DNA of 31,551 nt, taken from contig URDX01000020.1 in assembly GCA_900546695.1 (NCBI GenBank), forward strand, positions 1-31,551, written 5' to 3'. Under the pieces are notes generated by a model, which worked only from the letters and a program-made list of their open reading frames with translations, searched no databases and was not told where the DNA came from. Made by a program: the position numbers and the translations under genes. This document shows positions 7,379 through 14,889 of this stretch, piece by piece; the stretch's first letter is position 1; each line of letters opens with the position of its first letter. The stretch comes from an uncultured Eubacteriales bacterium (GTDB taxonomy: Bacteria > Bacillota > Clostridia > Oscillospirales > CAG-272).

Positions 7379-7499
7379 CGGTCGTGCGATGCGGCGGCGG
7401 GCTTATTCGTAAGATGCGGCATCCCCGCGCGGCGGTCAAAACACTCAAATAATCACAATAACAGGTCATAAATCACATACAAAAAAAGGAGAAACAGCG

Positions 7500-8210
7500 A
7501 TGGAAAAGAGAGAGCTTATCTATGAGGGCAAGGCAAAGCGCGTTTACGCAACCGACAAGGCAGACGAGGTCATAGTCTCCTACAAGGACGATGCGACCGC
7601 GCTTGACGGACTGAAGAAGGGCACCATCGAGGGCAAGGGCGCGATAAACAACCGCATGTCCAACTATCTGATGACCCTGCTCGAGAAGAAGGGCGTTCCC
7701 ACCCATCTCGTCCGCGAGCTCAGCGACCGCGAGACGGTGGTAAAGCGCGTCTCGATAGTGCCGCTCGAGGTAATAATCCGCAATATTTCGGCAGGCTCCT
7801 TTGCAAAGCGCTACGGCGTTGAGGAGGGCATCGTTTTCGACGAGCCGACCATCGAGTTCTCCTATAAGAACGACGACCTGCACGACCCGCTCATCAACAG
7901 CTATCACGCGCTTGCGCTCGGACTCGCGACAAAGGGCGAGATAGAGACCATCAAGCGCTACGCCTTCACCGTAAATTCGGTACTCTGCGAGTATTTTCTC
8001 GGACTCGGCGTACGCCTCGTTGATTTTAAGCTCGAGTTCGGCAGACTGCCGAGCGGCGAGATAGTGCTCGCGGACGAGATATCGCCCGACACCTGCCGCT
8101 TCTGGGATGCAAAGACTAACGAAAAGCTCGACAAGGATCGCTTCCGCCGCGACATGGGCGGAGTTGAGGAAGCCTACAAGGAAATGATGCACAGAGTTTT
8201 GGGAGAGTAA
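7500..8210 (+). CDS. purC: PurC, SAICAR synthetase
   Basis: This 236-residue ATP-dependent ligase joins aspartate to CAIR, giving SAICAR. Family signatures are LIYEGKAKRVYAT (6-18), the YKDDATALDG segment (26-35), IVPLEVIIRNISAGSFAKRYG (about 86-106) and LVDFKLEFG followed by LADEISPDTCRFWD. The length is that of bacterial single-domain PurC. AAGGAG lies eight nt ahead of the ATG. It is followed by purF after only 2 nt, so the two are translationally close. The codons lean to GC at the third position, as in the rest of the operon. Confidence 0.97.
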   Translation: MEKRELIYEGKAKRVYATDKADEVIVSYKDDATALDGLKKGTIEGKGAINNRMSNYLMTLLEKKGVPTHLVRELSDRETVVKRVSIVPLEVIIRNISAGSFAKRYGVEEGIVFDEPTIEFSYKNDDLHDPLINSYHALALGLATKGEIETIKRYAFTVNSVLCEYFLGLGVRLVDFKLEFGRLPSGEIVLADEISPDTCRFWDAKTNEKLDKDRFRRDMGGVEEAYKEMMHRVLGE

Positions 8211-8212
8211 AG

Positions 8213-9664
8213 ATGTCAGGCTTACACGAAGAATGCGGAGTTTTCGGTATCTACTCGCCGACCGTCCGCGAGGGAATAGCGAGCGACGTATACTACGGTC
8301 TGTACGCGCTGCAGCACCGCGGTCAGGAGTCCTGCGGCATCGCGGTGAATAACTGCGGGATATTCGAGAGCTACAAGGATCTCGGGCTGGTGAACGACGT
8401 TTTCGGTAAGAGCAGACTCGCATCGCTCGGCGAGGGCAGCATCGCTCTCGGACACGTCCGCTACGGCACGACGGGCTCGAACGACCGCAGCAACGCACAG
8501 CCCATCATAGTTAACCACATCAAGGGCAGAATGGCGGTCGCGCACAACGGAAACCTCACAAACTCCTATGAGCTGCGCGAGGCGCTTGAGCTGAAGGGCT
8601 CGATATTCCACACCACATCGGACACCGAGGTCATCTCCTATATAATCACCGAGGAGCGTATAAAAGCCCCCTCCATCGAGATGGCGGTGCGCCGCGCGAT
8701 GGAGCGGATAAACGGCGCGTACTCGCTCGTTGTGATGTCGCCGACGAAGCTCATCGCCGCGCGCGATGCTCACGGCTTCCGCCCGCTCTGCTACGGCAGA
8801 CTGCCCGACGGCAGCTATGTGGTTGCCTCCGAAACCTGCGCGCTCGACGCGGTGGGTGCGACCTTTGAGGCGGATGTACGCCCCGGCGAGATAATCGTTT
8901 TCGGCGAGGACGGGATAAAGCATATAACCGACCTCTGCGACACCGCACCGAAGCGCATCTGCGTATTCGAGTACGTATATTTCGCACGTCCCGACTCTAT
9001 GATAGACGGCTGCAGCGTTCATGAGGCGAGACGGCGCGCGGGCGCATTTCTCGCGTTGCAGCATCCCGTTCAGGCGGATGTAGTCGTCGGCGTGCCCGAT
9101 TCGGGGCTTGATGCCGCGATAGGCTACTCGCAGCAGTCGGGCATACCCTACGATATCGGTCTTATCAAGAACAAGTACATCGGCAGGACCTTTATCTCCC
9201 CCGGACAGTCAAACCGCAGCGACCTTGTGCGCATCAAGCTCAACCCCATCGAGCGCACCGTGCGCGGCAAGCGCGTAGTACTGATAGACGACTCGATAGT
9301 CCGCGGCACGACAAGCGCGCGGATAGTCCGTCTGCTGCGCGAATCGGGCGCGGCGGAGATACACATGCGTATCTCCGCACCGCCGTTCGTCAGCCCCTGC
9401 TATTACGGCACCGACATTGATTCCAAGGAAAATCTGATAGCATGTCACCACACCGTTGAGGAGACGGCGGCTATGATAGGCGCGGACACGCTCGGCTACC
9501 TGAGCATCGAGAACGTACGTCAGATAGCCTGCGGCGACGGCTGCGACGGCTACTGCACCGCATGCTTTGACGGCAGATATCCCACCGAGATACCGCAGCA
9601 CACCGAGAAGAGCCGCTTTGAGGAAAAGCTGCAAAAAGGAAACAGTGATAAGGAGAAACAGTAA
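8213..9664 (+). CDS. purF: PurF, amidophosphoribosyltransferase (Fe-S type)
   Basis: This 483-residue enzyme catalyses the first committed step, PRPP plus glutamine to phosphoribosylamine. A short propeptide, MSGLHEE, precedes the nucleophile C8 (CGVFGIY), as in the Bacillus-type enzyme that is processed after Fe-S assembly. HVRYGTTGS, LIAARDAHGFRPL and the PRPP loop VVLIDDSIVRGTTS are present. Cysteines in RICVFEYVYF and in the C-terminal ACGDGCDGYCTACF segment fit [4Fe-4S] ligation, which makes the enzyme oxygen-sensitive. A charged tail rich in Lys and Glu ends the protein. Its stop overlaps the purM start by one base (TAATG), indicating coupling. Confidence 0.97.
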   Translation: MSGLHEECGVFGIYSPTVREGIASDVYYGLYALQHRGQESCGIAVNNCGIFESYKDLGLVNDVFGKSRLASLGEGSIALGHVRYGTTGSNDRSNAQPIIVNHIKGRMAVAHNGNLTNSYELREALELKGSIFHTTSDTEVISYIITEERIKAPSIEMAVRRAMERINGAYSLVVMSPTKLIAARDAHGFRPLCYGRLPDGSYVVASETCALDAVGATFEADVRPGEIIVFGEDGIKHITDLCDTAPKRICVFEYVYFARPDSMIDGCSVHEARRRAGAFLALQHPVQADVVVGVPDSGLDAAIGYSQQSGIPYDIGLIKNKYIGRTFISPGQSNRSDLVRIKLNPIERTVRGKRVVLIDDSIVRGTTSARIVRLLRESGAAEIHMRISAPPFVSPCYYGTDIDSKENLIACHHTVEETAAMIGADTLGYLSIENVRQIACGDGCDGYCTACFDGRYPTEIPQHTEKSRFEEKLQKGNSDKEKQ

Positions 9665-10704
9665 TGGAAGCATCAAGATCCGAAGCATACGCAGCGGCGG
9701 GAGTCGACATCACCGCCGGCTACAGGGCGGTAGAGCTGATGAAGGCGCATATCGCGCGCACCATGACGGCGGGAGTCGGCTCGGATATAGGCGGCTTCGG
9801 CGGTCTGTTTGAGCTTGATACGCGCGGAATGGAGCGCCCCGTGCTCGTCAGCGGAACCGACGGAGTGGGCACTAAGCTCAAGCTCGCCTTTCTTGCAGAC
9901 AAGCACGACACCGTAGGCATCGACTGCGTTGCAATGTGCGTGAACGACATCATATGCTGCGGCGCAAAGCCGCTCTTCTTCCTCGATTATATCGCCTGCG
10001 GAAAGAACGTTCCCGAAAAGATAGCCGACATCGTAAAGGGCGTCTGCGACGGCTGTGTTCAGTCGGGCGCTGCGCTCATAGGCGGCGAGACCGCCGAGAT
10101 GCCCGGCTTTTATCCGGAGGATGAATACGACCTTGCGGGCTTTTCGGTCGGCATAGTCGACCGCTCGAAGGTCGTCGACAACAGCACCATGCAGGAGGGC
10201 GATATAATCATCGCACTGCCCTCGTCGGGCGTTCACTCGAACGGCTTTTCGCTTGTCCGCCGTGTACTCGACGTTGAGCACGGCGACATCTCATCGCCCG
10301 TCGCGGAGCTCGGCGGCAGAAGCATCGCCGAGACGCTGCTCACACCGACAAGAATATATGTAAAGCCGGTCCTCGCGCTGCTTGAGCAGGTACGCGCAAA
10401 GGGCATATCGCACATCACGGGCGGCGGCTTCTATGAGAACATCCCGCGCAGCATACCGAGCGGTCTCGGTGCGGTGATCGACCGCGAGAGCGTCCGCGTG
10501 CTGCCGATATTCGACCTCATCGCGCAGAGGGGCGGCATATCCGAGAGAGATATGTTCAACACCTTTAATATGGGCGTAGGAATGAGCATCGTCGTAGCCG
10601 AGCAGGACGCAGACCGCGCGCTTGCGCTGCTCCGTGAGCAGGGCGAGGATGCCTATGCGATAGGTCATATCGAGCGCAGAGAGGACAAGATAACCATCCG
10701 CTGA
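9664..10704 (+). CDS. purM: PurM, AIR synthetase
   Basis: This 346-residue ATP-dependent cyclo-ligase converts FGAM to AIR. GVDITAGYRAVELMK is the usual N-terminal segment. SGTDGVGTKLKLAF carries the phosphate- and ATP-binding residues. CVNDIICCGAKPLFFLDYIA and IGGETAEMPGFY are family signatures, and GGGFYENIPR lies near the C-terminus. The Shine-Dalgarno AAGGAG lies inside the end of purF and the start codon overlaps the purF stop. It is a homodimer of the PurM/PurL fold and feeds PurE and PurC after carboxylation. Confidence 0.97.
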   Translation: MEASRSEAYAAAGVDITAGYRAVELMKAHIARTMTAGVGSDIGGFGGLFELDTRGMERPVLVSGTDGVGTKLKLAFLADKHDTVGIDCVAMCVNDIICCGAKPLFFLDYIACGKNVPEKIADIVKGVCDGCVQSGAALIGGETAEMPGFYPEDEYDLAGFSVGIVDRSKVVDNSTMQEGDIIIALPSSGVHSNGFSLVRRVLDVEHGDISSPVAELGGRSIAETLLTPTRIYVKPVLALLEQVRAKGISHITGGGFYENIPRSIPSGLGAVIDRESVRVLPIFDLIAQRGGISERDMFNTFNMGVGMSIVVAEQDADRALALLREQGEDAYAIGHIERREDKITIR

Positions 10705-10750
10705 GCGGATGCACGCGGCATGCGGCAGGGCTACCGCCCGTCGGGTGCGG

Positions 10751-10838
10751 CATGAATTATTTCGGGAGGCGCGGCTGCCCCGGCGGCTGCAGAACATGAA
10801 TTATTTCGGGAGGCGCGGCTGCCCCGGCGGCTGCAGAA
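10751..10838 (+). repeat. 44-bp perfect tandem duplication in the purM-purN gap
   Basis: Two identical 44-bp units (10751-10794 and 10795-10838) lie back to back in the 139-nt spacer. Each begins with CATGAATTATTTCGGGAGG and ends CTGCAGAA. Each contains an ATG and a GGGAGG ribosome-binding-like motif, but 44 is not a multiple of three. The GGGAGG of the second copy is about 30 nt from the purN start, too far to act as its normal Shine-Dalgarno. Confidence 0.95.
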
Positions 10839-10843
10839 CTTGT

Positions 10844-11470
10844 ATGAATAACAACACCGAAGGCAGGGTCGGCATCGCCGTGCTCGTCTCAGGCGGCGGC
10901 ACCAACCTACAGGCACTGATAAACGCGGAGCGCGACGGCATCATCCGCAGCGGCAGCATACGGCTCGTGATATCGAGCCGCAGCGACGCATACGCGCTGA
11001 CCCGCGCCCGCGAGGCGAGCATTCCGACCGCCGTCGTTTCAAAGAAGGAATGCGGCGGACAGGCGGAGGCGGAGCGCAGGATAACGGAGCTGCTTGAGCA
11101 GTACGGCATCGGGCTCATCGTTCTTGCGGGCTACATGAGCATACTCACCCCCGCATTCACCGCGCGCTACGACCGACGCATTATAAACGTTCACCCCTCG
11201 CTCATCCCCTCCTTCTGCGGAGAAGGCTTTTACGGGCTGCGGGTGCACGAGGCGGCACTGCGCAAGGGGGTCAAGGTAACCGGTGCGACGGTGCATTACG
11301 TAAACGAGATACCCGACGGCGGCGAGATAATCGCGCAGCGCGCTGTGGAGGTGCACGACGGCGACACGCCCGAGCAGCTGCAGCGCCGCGTGATGGAGCA
11401 GGCGGAGTGGATAATTCTGCCGCAGGCTGCCGAGGCGGTATGCAAGAAGATAAGGGAGAACGACCGATGA
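10844..11470 (+). CDS. purN: PurN, GAR transformylase (10-formyl-THF dependent)
   Basis: This 208-residue enzyme formylates GAR to FGAR. IAVLVSGGGTNLQALI (about 10-25) binds the GAR phosphate. INVHPSLIPSF carries the catalytic Asn-x-His, and the conserved Asp is in GATVHYVNEIPDGGEII. The chosen start gives MNNNTEGRVGIAVLVSGG, the usual length. An in-frame ATG 48 nt upstream lies inside the 44-bp tandem repeat and has no better ribosome site, so it is disfavoured but cannot be excluded. The Shine-Dalgarno is weak for both. The stop overlaps the next start as ATGA. Confidence 0.95.
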   Translation: MNNNTEGRVGIAVLVSGGGTNLQALINAERDGIIRSGSIRLVISSRSDAYALTRAREASIPTAVVSKKECGGQAEAERRITELLEQYGIGLIVLAGYMSILTPAFTARYDRRIINVHPSLIPSFCGEGFYGLRVHEAALRKGVKVTGATVHYVNEIPDGGEIIAQRAVEVHDGDTPEQLQRRVMEQAEWIILPQAAEAVCKKIRENDR

Positions 11471-12183
11471 ATGTATACAAAACAGAGGATATAGGCACGC
11501 TGATCAAGGGGAATCCCTACGTCGGCAGAGGCATAATAGCGGGACTGAGCGAGGACGGCAGATACGCCGTCGGCGCATACTTTATCATGGGCAGGAGCGC
11601 AAACAGCCGCAACCGCATCTTTGCGGAGCGTGACGGCGCTGTGTTCACCGAGCCGTTCGACCCGTCAAAGGTCGAGGACCCGAGCCTCATCATCTATGCC
11701 GCCGTACGTGAGCACGGCAGCGACATTATTATCACAAACGGCGACCAGACCGACACGGTAGTCAGCGGTCTCGAGCAGGGGCTCGGATTTTCGGAATCGC
11801 TCCGCTCGCGCTGCTTTGAGCCCGACGCACCGAATCTCACCCCCCGCATCAGCGCAATGCTCTGCCTCGGCGGCGATTATCACTATGATATGAGCATACT
11901 CAAGAGCATCGACGAGGAAGGCAGCGACTGCGCGCGCTATACCTTCTCATACCCCGCAAAGCGCGGACTCGGACATTTTATTCACACCTATGTGACCGAC
12001 GGCGACCCGCTCCCGACCTTTCAGGGCGAGCCCGAGCGCGTGCACGTACCGAGCGGCATCGACGCATTCACGGACGATATCTGGAACGCACTCGATGAGG
12101 ATAACCGCATCTCGCTTTACGTCAGATATACCGACCTTACGGACGGTAAGACTCTCACCCGCCTGATAAATAGGAATAAGTAA
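11467..12183 (+). CDS. purO: PurO-type IMP cyclohydrolase
   Basis: This 238-residue protein resembles the archaeal PurO family (IMP_cyclohyd, COG3363), which closes FAICAR to IMP. The N-terminal stretch NPYVGRGIIAGLSEDGRYAVGAYFIMGRSANSRNRIF has the family's Y-x-GR...G...MGRS-x-SRNR pattern, followed by PNLTPRISAML and GGDYHYDMSIL. It sits between purN and a PurH that lacks its own cyclohydrolase half, so the context completes the pathway. The start at 11467 forms an ATGA overlap with purN and has GGGAG upstream. The family call comes from motif recall and would be settled by a profile search. Confidence 0.88.
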   Translation: MNVYKTEDIGTLIKGNPYVGRGIIAGLSEDGRYAVGAYFIMGRSANSRNRIFAERDGAVFTEPFDPSKVEDPSLIIYAAVREHGSDIIITNGDQTDTVVSGLEQGLGFSESLRSRCFEPDAPNLTPRISAMLCLGGDYHYDMSILKSIDEEGSDCARYTFSYPAKRGLGHFIHTYVTDGDPLPTFQGEPERVHVPSGIDAFTDDIWNALDEDNRISLYVRYTDLTDGKTLTRLINRNK

Positions 12184-12296
12184 CGGCACAGCGACGCGCT
12201 CGGGCGGACATTACGCACCGAACGTCAAAGGCATTTTCGGCGGGCATCGCGTCCCCCCGAACCACATCAACATATCAAAGAAAGAGGAACCGAAGG

Positions 12297-13481
12297 ATGA
12301 AGGAATTTGAGCTTAAGTACGGCTGCAACCCCAATCAGAAGCCCGCGCGCATCTACATGGAGAACGGCGGCGAGCTGCCCCTTGAAATTCTCGGCGGAAA
12401 GCCGGGATACATAAACTTTCTCGACGCATTCAATTCATGGCAGCTCGTGAGCGAGCTCAAGGCGGTGCTCGGTCTGCCCGCGGCAGCCTCCTTCAAGCAC
12501 GTCAGCCCCACATCGGCGGCGGTCGGACTTCCGCTGCCCGAGCGTCTGAAGCGCGCATGCTTTGCGGACGATATCGAGGGGCTTGACGATTCCCCGCTCG
12601 CATCTGCCTACGCGCGCGCACGCGGCACCGACCGTATGTGCTCCTTCGGCGACTGGGTCGCCCTCTCCGACGTCTGCGACAAGACCACCGCGCTGATGAT
12701 AAAGCGCGAGGTGTCGGACGGCGTTATCGCGCCCGGCTACGAGCCCGAAGCGCTTGAGATACTGCGCACCAAGCGCCGCGGAAACTACAACATAGTTAAG
12801 ATAGACCCGAGCTACACCCCCGACCCCATCGAGCGCAAGCAGGTTTTCGGGATCACCTTTGAGCAGGGCAGAAACAACCTTCTTATCACTCGCGAGCTGC
12901 TCGGAAACATCGTCTCCGAGAAAAAGGAGCTGCCAGAGGCGGCTGTCCGCGACCTCATCGTCTCGCTCATCACCCTGAAATACACGCAGTCGAACTCTGT
13001 CTGCTACGCATACGACGGTCAGGCTATCGGAGTCGGCGCGGGTCAGCAGTCGCGCATCCACTGCACACGCCTTGCAGGCGGAAAAGCGGATACATGGTTC
13101 CTGCGTCAGAGCGACCGTGTGCTCGACCTGCCCTTCCGCCCCGAGCTCGGCAGACCCGAGCGCGATAACGTCATCGACGGCTATATCAATAAGAATGAAG
13201 AGGATGTCTGCGCAGAGGGCATCTGGCAGCGCTACTTCACCCGCCGCCCCGAGCCGTTCACCGCAGAGGAGCAGAGAAAGTACTTAGGCGGTATTTCGGG
13301 CGTTTCGCTCGGCTCGGATGCTTTCTTCCCGTTCAGCGATAATATCGAGCGCGCATACGCAAGCGGCGTTTCGTACATCGCGGAGCCCGGCGGGTCTATC
13401 CGCGATGAAGAGGTCATTGCATGCGCGGACAAACTCGGCATAGTTGTTGCCTTCACGGGTATGAGACTTTTCCACCATTAA
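12297..13481 (+). CDS. purH: Stand-alone AICAR transformylase (PurH C-terminal domain, PurV type)
   Basis: This 394-residue enzyme transfers the formyl group from 10-formyl-THF to AICAR, giving FAICAR. It begins directly with the transformylase fold (LKYGCNPNQKPA, then INFLDAFNSWQLV). The catalytic Lys-His pair is in ASFKHVSPTSAAVG (about 61-74). SNSVCYAYDGQAIGVGAGQQSRIHCTRLA and the terminal SIRDEEVIACADKLGIVVAFTGMRLFHH are family signatures. The roughly 200-residue MGS-like IMP cyclohydrolase domain of bifunctional PurH is absent; the preceding purO gene supplies that activity. The start has AAGAGGA upstream. A 113-nt spacer before it shows nothing recognisable. Confidence 0.93.
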   Translation: MKEFELKYGCNPNQKPARIYMENGGELPLEILGGKPGYINFLDAFNSWQLVSELKAVLGLPAAASFKHVSPTSAAVGLPLPERLKRACFADDIEGLDDSPLASAYARARGTDRMCSFGDWVALSDVCDKTTALMIKREVSDGVIAPGYEPEALEILRTKRRGNYNIVKIDPSYTPDPIERKQVFGITFEQGRNNLLITRELLGNIVSEKKELPEAAVRDLIVSLITLKYTQSNSVCYAYDGQAIGVGAGQQSRIHCTRLAGGKADTWFLRQSDRVLDLPFRPELGRPERDNVIDGYINKNEEDVCAEGIWQRYFTRRPEPFTAEEQRKYLGGISGVSLGSDAFFPFSDNIERAYASGVSYIAEPGGSIRDEEVIACADKLGIVVAFTGMRLFHH

Positions 13482-13493
13482 AATTGAAAGGAC

Positions 13494-13512
13494 GCTTTCG
13501 CCGAACGAAAGC
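13494..13512 (+). promoter_or_regulatory. Hairpin in the purH-purD gap
   Basis: A perfect 7-bp stem GCTTTCG/CGAAAGC with a CCGAA loop lies 12 nt before the purD start. There is no T tract, so it is not a terminator. It may be a processing or stability element or may tune initiation at purD, whose Shine-Dalgarno is weak. Confidence 0.5.
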
Positions 13513-13524
13513 ACGGATAATGAT

Positions 13525-14841
13525 ATGAAAATTCTTGTTGTCGGAAGCGGCGGCAGAGAGCACGCCATCATAAAGAAGCTGAAGGAAAACAGCAGCATAG
13601 AGAAGATATACGCGCTCCCGGGCAACGGCGGTATAGCCGCCGACGCCGAGTGCATACCGATAGGCGCGACCGATATCCTCGCGATAACCGCCTTTGCATC
13701 GGAAAATGCGATAGATTATGCCGTAGTCGCGCCCGACGACCCGCTCGTGCTCGGCTGCGTCGACGCGCTTGAGGCGGCGGGAATACCCTGCTTCGGACCG
13801 CGCAAGGCGGCGGCTGCCATCGAGGGCAGCAAGGCTTTTGCCAAGGAGCTGATGAGCAAATACGGCATTCCGACCGCCGCATACCGCACCTTTACCGACC
13901 CCGCGGAGGCGATAGCCTACCTCGGCACGCAGCCGATGCCCATCGTCATAAAGGCAGACGGGCTCGCGCTCGGCAAGGGCGTTATCATCGCGCAGACGCT
14001 GCCAGAGGCGGAGGCTGCCGTGCGTGAAATGATGATAGACGGCAGATTCGGCAGCAGCGGAAGCACCGTTGTTATCGAGGAATTTTTAACGGGTCCCGAG
14101 GTTTCGGTTCTCGCATTTACCGACGGCACGACCGTCCGCCCGATGGTATCGTCAATGGACCACAAGCGTGCGGGCGACGGCGATACGGGACTCAACACGG
14201 GCGGAATGGGCACTGTCGCACCCAACCCCTACTACACCCCCGAGATCGCGCGCGAGTGCATGGAGACGATATTCCTCCCCACCGTCCGCGCGATGAAGGC
14301 GGAGGGCAGAGAATTCCGCGGCTGTCTCTACTTCGGACTGATGCTGACACCGCGCGGTCCGCGCGTTATCGAATACAACTGCCGCTTCGGCGACCCCGAA
14401 ACGCAGGTGGTGCTCCCGCTGCTTGAGAGCGACCTTTACACCGTCATGCGTGCGGTGACAGACGGCAGACTTGCCGAGACCGAGGTCCGCTTCGGCGAAC
14501 GCCATGCGTGCTGCGTCATTCTTGCATCCAAGGGCTATCCCGTAAAGTACGAGAGCGGCTGTCCCATCACCCTGCCCGAGACGGGCACGGACGAGCAGAT
14601 ATACGTTGCGGGCGCAAGGCGCGACGGAGAGCGGCTGCTCAGCGCGGGCGGACGTGTTCTCGGAGTAACGGCGGTACGCGACACCCTCGCGGAGTCGATA
14701 GACGCCGCATATGCGCTGACCGACAAAGTGGATTTTGAAAACGGCTTCTGCCGCCGCGACATAGGACAGCGCGCACTTTCGGCAGCAAGGCAGAGCGACA
14801 CGGTCGCCGACCGACATCGAACCGATACCGAACCGACATAA
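13525..14841 (+). CDS. purD: PurD, GAR synthetase
   Basis: This 438-residue ATP-grasp ligase joins phosphoribosylamine and glycine. The N-terminal motif is KILVVGSGGREHAI. PMPIVIKADGLALGKGVIIA is the ATP-grasp lysine and loop. SSMDHKRAGDGDTGLNTGGMGTVAPNPYYTP and CRFGDPETQVVLPLLESDL are PurD signatures. The C-terminus is extended by a polar tail, DRHRTDTEPT, encoded by the first units of an 11-bp tandem array. Initiation signals are weak (CGGAT). No substitution of a key residue is seen. Confidence 0.97.
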   Translation: MKILVVGSGGREHAIIKKLKENSSIEKIYALPGNGGIAADAECIPIGATDILAITAFASENAIDYAVVAPDDPLVLGCVDALEAAGIPCFGPRKAAAAIEGSKAFAKELMSKYGIPTAAYRTFTDPAEAIAYLGTQPMPIVIKADGLALGKGVIIAQTLPEAEAAVREMMIDGRFGSSGSTVVIEEFLTGPEVSVLAFTDGTTVRPMVSSMDHKRAGDGDTGLNTGGMGTVAPNPYYTPEIARECMETIFLPTVRAMKAEGREFRGCLYFGLMLTPRGPRVIEYNCRFGDPETQVVLPLLESDLYTVMRAVTDGRLAETEVRFGERHACCVILASKGYPVKYESGCPITLPETGTDEQIYVAGARRDGERLLSAGGRVLGVTAVRDTLAESIDAAYALTDKVDFENGFCRRDIGQRALSAARQSDTVADRHRTDTEPT

Positions 14842-14881
14842 ACCGACATTGAACGGATATTAAACGGACATTAAACGGAGG
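14810..14881 (+). repeat. Degenerate 11-bp tandem array at the purD-purL junction
   Basis: About six to seven units beginning ACCGACATNNA or ACGGACATTAA start at 14810, 14821, 14832, 14842, 14853, 14864 and 14875 (spacings 11, 11, 10, 11, 11, 11). The first units encode the PurD tail. The last unit, ACGGAGG, supplies the Shine-Dalgarno of purL. Confidence 0.85.
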
Positions 14882-14889
14882 AAGCACAC

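Noticed and set aside
7473..9064. Minus-strand frames of 341 and 280 codons opposite purC and purF
   Set aside because: Both genes on the plus strand carry complete catalytic motifs; the reverse frames show no domains.
10709..10843. Longer purN start in the purM-purN gap
   Set aside because: The extra residues come from the tandem duplication and precede the usual IAVLVSGGG start without a ribosome site.
14810..14881. CRISPR-like array
   Set aside because: Units are 11 bp without unique spacers and overlap coding sequence; no cas gene is present.
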